A DNA stretch of 9,839 nt, taken from positions 1 to 9,839 of the forward strand of contig JAFAHH010000901.1 of assembly GCA_019237355.1 (NCBI GenBank), written 5' to 3'. The notes beneath the pieces are model-generated. The model did not search any database. It worked only from the letters and a program-made list of their open reading frames with translations, and was not told the DNA's origin. Each line of letters opens with the position of its first letter. The stretch's first letter is position 1. Positions 6,586-9,839 of the stretch are shown here, in pieces. The stretch comes from Acetobacteraceae bacterium. Its GTDB lineage: Bacteria; Pseudomonadota; Alphaproteobacteria; Acetobacterales; Acetobacteraceae. The position numbers were made by a program, and so were the translations under genes.

Positions 6586-7524
6586 ATGTTGAATGCGACG
6601 ACCCTTCTCGCGGATGAACTGGGCCGGAAACTGTCTAGTGTCTTTCTGCGCAGCTTTGGTAAGGGTTATGAGGAGATTGCGGCCCGGCTCGATGAAGCGG
6701 CGCGGCTCGTTATCGAACGGCTCGCTACCAGCGATGCCCTCTTCCATAATGCGGAACACACTGCATTGGTAACACTCGTGGCCCAGGATATCTTGCGAGG
6801 ATCTCGACTAACTGTGAATGTCACAGCTGACGATTGGCTGCATTTTATTGCTGCGGCCCTTACACACGATATCGGTTACTTGCGTGGAATTTGTATCGAG
6901 GACAGCGCCGAACGGCAGGTTATCGATACCGCAGGAAATACCGTGTCTCTGCCCCGAGGTGCTTCCGATGCGTACCTCGCTCCCTATCATGTTTTTCGCT
7001 CCCAGGTGTTTGTGCTGGAGCGGTTTAGATCTCATCCTCTGATTGATGCTGACCGGGTTGCTCGGGCCATTGAGCTGACTCGCTTTCCAGTACCAGACGA
7101 TGGGGATCATGTGGAAACCGATACCGAGGCTGGTTTACTTCGCGCGGCAGACCTTATTGGACAACTCGCCGATCCACTATATCCGCGAAAGCTCAACGCA
7201 CTGTTTTACGAGTTTGCTGAGACTGGAATCAACGGGAAGCTCGGGTATGCCACTCCCGCTGATGTTGCTGAGCGATACCCCGGCTTCTTCTGGAGCAAGG
7301 TAGAACCATACATTGTTGACGCGGTACATCATCTTGAATTGACAATGGAAGGGCGTCAGTGGGTCGCACAACTCTATAGCAACGTGTTCGCGATCGAGCA
7401 TCATCGCCAACACATGGGGCCACAATTATCCGCCTCACTCGCAAATCCCGAGGGCAAAATGCCGAGTCGTAGATTGGCCGGAATTCGACGTCGCATCGAC
7501 GCGCCGGCGGCGGCCTCACCATGA
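6586..7524 (+). CDS. HD-domain metal-dependent phosphohydrolase
   Basis: A 312-residue soluble protein of the HD superfamily, metal-dependent phosphohydrolases that act on nucleotides or cyclic nucleotides. The metal ligands are visible: H54 and H58 in FHNAEHTALV, H94-D95 in AALTHDIGYLRG, and D189 in LLRAADLIGQLADP. HNxxH followed by HD is also the arrangement seen in class I cyclic-nucleotide phosphodiesterases, but overall the protein resembles a bacterial family annotated only as metal-dependent phosphohydrolase (DWLHFIAAALTHDIGY, LPRGASDAYLAPYHV, RKLNALFYEF), so the substrate is unknown. The start is set by a strong AAAGGAG. The last 25 or so residues (KMPSRRLAGIRRRIDAPAAA) look like an unstructured tail. 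Base composition is lower than the neighbours: hand-counted blocks inside it are about 45-53% GC, against about 70% in a block of hpnD. It is divergent from the cyclase and convergent with hpnD, so it is probably transcribed alone. Confidence 0.88.
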   Translation: MLNATTLLADELGRKLSSVFLRSFGKGYEEIAARLDEAARLVIERLATSDALFHNAEHTALVTLVAQDILRGSRLTVNVTADDWLHFIAAALTHDIGYLRGICIEDSAERQVIDTAGNTVSLPRGASDAYLAPYHVFRSQVFVLERFRSHPLIDADRVARAIELTRFPVPDDGDHVETDTEAGLLRAADLIGQLADPLYPRKLNALFYEFAETGINGKLGYATPADVAERYPGFFWSKVEPYIVDAVHHLELTMEGRQWVAQLYSNVFAIEHHRQHMGPQLSASLANPEGKMPSRRLAGIRRRIDAPAAASP

Positions 7525-7604
7525 GATTCATGGCATGCCTCCGCGAACCGGGCTTTGCCAACGATCTGCCCTTCAGCGCGCATTCCATCGTGCTATGTGA
7601 GACG

Positions 7605-8453
7605 TTACACGGCGTAACGCGCCGCGATCCACAATTTTTGCCACGTTGGGAGTACGACACGCTCGGCCGGGTGCTCCCAGCCGCGCTGCTCCAGGCGGTC
7701 AAGCAAGGCTGCGTAGGTGGCGCCCATAAGCCGGGCCGGCTTCATCGCCCTGCTATCACATCGCTCCATCGCCGCCTGGGCGGCGGCGAAATGCTCGCGC
7801 GCAAGCGCCGCGACATGGGCGCACACCCTAAACAGCCCCGCCGATTGCAGCGCTGCCGTGGGATCACGGGAAACGCCCTCGGCGGTTAGCCATTCGCGCG
7901 GCAAATAGAGCCGCCCGCGATCCGCGTCCTCCTTCAAGTCACGCAGAATGTTCGTGAGTTGCAGCGCACGGCCGAGATGATGCGCCACTCGATCGGCGTC
8001 GGGCGAGGAATCCCCGAACGCACGGACCGCGAGGTGCCCGACTGCCGCGGCCACGCGCTCGCAGTAGAGATCGAGCGTCGCTAGGTCCGGCGCCACAATC
8101 GGTTCACCTGCATCCATTTCCATGCCATCGATAACGGCTAGGAAATCTTGGCGGCGCAGGCCGAAGCGCTGCACCGCGGGCAAGAGAACTCGCGTAACCG
8201 ATTCATTCGCTACGCCGTGATACAAGCCCTCCACTCGCGCGCGCCACTCGGCCAAGAGCTGCAGTTTCTGCTGATAGGGAGTATCGCCGTCGGCAATGTC
8301 GTCGACGACGCGGCAGAAGGCGTAAACACCGTACATGGCCTGGCGCCGGTCTTCCGGCAGGACACGCATGCCGCGGTAGAAGCTCGTTCCCGCCTCGCGC
8401 ACGATTGCCTCGACCTCGGCGAGATTCGCCGGGGAGGCGCCGAGCCCCGTCAT
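7605..8453 (-). CDS. hpnD: Presqualene diphosphate synthase
   Basis: A 282-residue member of the squalene/phytoene synthase family. HpnD condenses two farnesyl diphosphates to presqualene diphosphate, which HpnC converts to hydroxysqualene and HpnE reduces to squalene for hopanoid synthesis. Both Asp-rich motifs that bind Mg-diphosphate are present: D51-D55 in CRVVDDIADGD and D172/D176 in LTNILRDLKEDADRGRLYLP. The N-terminal SFYRGMRVLPEDRRQAMYGVYAFCR and the C-terminal ARLMGATYAALLDRLEQRGW are typical of HpnD. The length is normal. The ATG at 8453 overlaps the stop of hpnC (ATGA), so the genes are translated as an operon. It is the last gene of the run here: no hpnE follows, and the next gene is convergent, 80 bases away. 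Confidence 0.95.
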   Translation of the reverse strand: MTGLGASPANLAEVEAIVREAGTSFYRGMRVLPEDRRQAMYGVYAFCRVVDDIADGDTPYQQKLQLLAEWRARVEGLYHGVANESVTRVLLPAVQRFGLRRQDFLAVIDGMEMDAGEPIVAPDLATLDLYCERVAAAVGHLAVRAFGDSSPDADRVAHHLGRALQLTNILRDLKEDADRGRLYLPREWLTAEGVSRDPTAALQSAGLFRVCAHVAALAREHFAAAQAAMERCDSRAMKPARLMGATYAALLDRLEQRGWEHPAERVVLPTWQKLWIAARYAV

Positions 8454-9289
8454 GCAATGAACCGCAACGCCGCGAATACGCTGCCCGCGGCATCCCGCTT
8501 GGTTAGGCGCACGCGAGAAGCCAGCGGATCCCCCCTTCGCAGGCGGCCAGCAAGCCGATGCGCTAGGCCGACAATAACCCCGGTTTCCATCCGCAAGCGC
8601 CGATTGCGAGTGACGCGGGGTAGGCCCTTTGCGTGCCGGTTCAGCAAATCGATTTGATCGAGCAGGACATTGAATACGCGGCGCAGCCCCGGCGTCTCCG
8701 TGGGGAGCCGCACATCCTCAACCGAGGCGCGCTCCAGCGTGAGCAGGTCTTCAGGCAGGTAGCATCGGTCCAACCCGGCCAGGTCACGCGCACAGTCCTG
8801 TAGATGGTTCAGCACTTGCAGCGAGGCACACAGGGCGTCGGAAGGGGAGTAGGTCGCCGGGTCTTCCCCGTGCAGATCGAGCACGTACCGTCCGACCGGC
8901 ATGGCGGAGTAGCGGCAATAATCAAGCAATTCGTCCCAGCTCGCATAACGGCGCTTCAGCGCGTCCTGCCGGAAGGCAATCAGGAGATCGGTGGCATGCC
9001 GCGCGGTGACGCCGGTTTCTGCCAGGCTCGCGCGCAGCCGAATCGCGCTGGGTGAGCCGGAGTTGCGGCGGCCCAGCAGCACGTCTTCCATTACATCCAG
9101 CCGGGCAATCTTATCTTCAGCAGCAAGAATGGAGCTGTCGGCGATATCGTCGGCGTTACGGGCGAAGGCGTAATAGGCGTGTACATGCGGGCGCAAAGAG
9201 CGGCTGATCAGAATCGAGCCGACCGGGAAGTTCTCGTCGCCTCGATCCTTGCCGGACCATTGCTCCACCGTCGCCGCGGCCATGCTCAT
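8450..9289 (-). CDS. hpnC: Hydroxysqualene synthase
   Basis: A 279-residue squalene/phytoene synthase family protein that in the HpnCDE route turns presqualene diphosphate into hydroxysqualene. The family signature GDENFPVGS occurs near the N-terminus (about residues 17-25). The first Asp motif is D47-D51 (ARNADDIADS) and the second is D165/D169 (LNHLQDCARDLAGLDRCYLP). The frame is open upstream to an ATG at 9352, but the ATG at 9287-9289 is preferred: it overlaps the hpnB stop as ATGA, and it places the GDENFPVGS motif at the usual distance from the start. The extra upstream residues would lie inside hpnB. The stop overlaps the hpnD start in the same way. Confidence 0.94.
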   Translation of the reverse strand: MSMAAATVEQWSGKDRGDENFPVGSILISRSLRPHVHAYYAFARNADDIADSSILAAEDKIARLDVMEDVLLGRRNSGSPSAIRLRASLAETGVTARHATDLLIAFRQDALKRRYASWDELLDYCRYSAMPVGRYVLDLHGEDPATYSPSDALCASLQVLNHLQDCARDLAGLDRCYLPEDLLTLERASVEDVRLPTETPGLRRVFNVLLDQIDLLNRHAKGLPRVTRNRRLRMETGVIVGLAHRLAGRLRRGDPLASRVRLTKRDAAGSVFAALRFIA

Positions 9290-9839
9290 GCGCCGGCACC
9301 CTGATAGGCCCGGTCTTTCCAGACCACCCCTGGTCCGAACATGTAGTTCCAAGCAGAACTGATCGTCGCTGCGAGATAGAAGAGGGCGATGGCGGGTAGC
9401 AGCACCCCGCTAAGCCATCCGCGTCCGTAACGGCGCAAGGTGGGCTGGAAAGACCACGCCATGCAACCCCATGCCGCGAACCCAAACCAGCGCGCAGCGT
9501 GGTGGCCAAACAGCGCCGCCAGCGGGGGCACGATCCAGGTAAGCCCCATCACGGCGATACAGAGGCTCAGCAGCCAAGGCGAGAACCGCAATTGCACATA
9601 GGCGGTGCGTGCAACCATTCGCGAGATATCGGCAAAGCTGGGATAGGACCGGATACTGCGCGCGAGAGCGCTATGCCCGAGCCAGATCCGGCCGCCGCGC
9701 TTGACGGCGGCCGCAAGGGCCACGTCGTCAATTAACGCGCCCCGCACAGATGCCAGGCCGCCGATGCGGTCCAGCGCCCGGCGGCGGATCAGAATCATGC
9801 CGCCCGCCGCGGCTGCGGTCCGGCACAGCGGATCATTTA
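9286..9839 (-). CDS. hpnB: Hopanoid-associated glycosyltransferase HpnB, C-terminal part (cut by window edge)
   Basis: The C-terminal 183 or so residues of a family 2 glycosyltransferase; the N-terminal part, with most of the nucleotide-sugar binding site, is outside the window. The frame is open to the edge, reading NDPLCRTAAAAGG before MILIRRRALDRIGGLA, so the methionine at 9798 is internal and not a start. Visible features are an acidic IDDVALAAAVK motif of the kind that helps bind acceptor or metal in this family, and three hydrophobic segments near the C-terminus (WLLSLCIAVMGLTWIVPPLA, ARWFGFAAWGCMAW and LLPAIALFYLAATISSAWNY) that anchor it in the inner membrane. The ending GVVWKDRAYQ resembles the WKGRxY ending of HpnB proteins. 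It overlaps hpnC by ATGA. The exact sugar and acceptor are not known from sequence. Confidence 0.9.
   Translation of the reverse strand, partial: NDPLCRTAAAAGGMILIRRRALDRIGGLASVRGALIDDVALAAAVKRGGRIWLGHSALARSIRSYPSFADISRMVARTAYVQLRFSPWLLSLCIAVMGLTWIVPPLAALFGHHAARWFGFAAWGCMAWSFQPTLRRYGRGWLSGVLLPAIALFYLAATISSAWNYMFGPGVVWKDRAYQGAGA

Noticed and set aside
7603..7619. Hairpin CGTTAC-ACGGC-GTAACG at the end of hpnD as a terminator
   Set aside because: The arms are only 6 bp, there is no T-run, and it overlaps the last codons and stop of hpnD, so a terminator call is not supported.
7521..7889. Plus-strand frame after the HD gene
   Set aside because: It runs antisense through hpnD and has no recognisable protein features.
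9290..9352. Upstream ATG at 9352 as the hpnC start
   Set aside because: It would add 21 residues encoded inside hpnB with no family similarity. The ATG at 9289 gives the ATGA overlap and the usual N-terminus.

Overview
The window is GC-rich DNA from a Gram-negative bacterium, most likely an alphaproteobacterium. Two things suggest this: a small HIG1-type twin-transmembrane gene sits just upstream of an electron-transfer flavoprotein gene, and there is a hopanoid hpnB-hpnC-hpnD run. Rhodospirillales-like is my best guess; the genus cannot be read from the sequence. No RNA genes, insertion sequences, CRISPR arrays or prophage genes were seen.

Layout. (1) Positions 1-510, minus strand: the start of etfB (cut by the window edge) and, 135 bases upstream of it, a 64-residue HIG1-like membrane protein. 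(2) Positions 622-3752, plus strand: a two-gene operon, a large MscS-family mechanosensitive channel followed by a 2-oxoglutarate/Fe(II) dioxygenase of the amino-acid hydroxylase type, joined by an ATGA stop/start overlap. (3) Positions 3805-6299, minus strand: one long signalling gene (class III nucleotide cyclase, one membrane helix, TolB-like domain, TPRs, rhodanese-like domain), split in two frames by what looks like a 5-bp tandem duplication. (4) A 286-base divergent intergenic region. (5) Positions 6586-7524, plus strand: an HD-domain metal-dependent phosphohydrolase of clearly lower GC than its neighbours. (6) Positions 7605-9839, minus strand: hpnB (cut by the window edge), hpnC and hpnD, each pair joined by an ATGA overlap. 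These belong to squalene/hopanoid synthesis.

How the genes work together. HpnC and HpnD act in the three-enzyme route from farnesyl diphosphate to squalene (HpnC, HpnD, HpnE). HpnB is a hopanoid-associated glycosyltransferase. hpnE is not in the window: the run ends at hpnD and meets the convergent HD gene. The channel/dioxygenase pair is translationally coupled, so the two products are probably made together; a shared role in osmotic adaptation is only a guess. The cyclase and the HD phosphohydrolase are divergent neighbours, and the HD protein carries an HNxxH motif reminiscent of cyclic-nucleotide phosphodiesterases, so a make/break pair can be imagined but is not shown.

Most of the window is recognisable. 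The points most worth a second look are the frameshifted cyclase, its cysteine-less rhodanese tail, the coupled MscS-dioxygenase operon, and the compositionally distinct HD gene. I found no convincing wholly new system.
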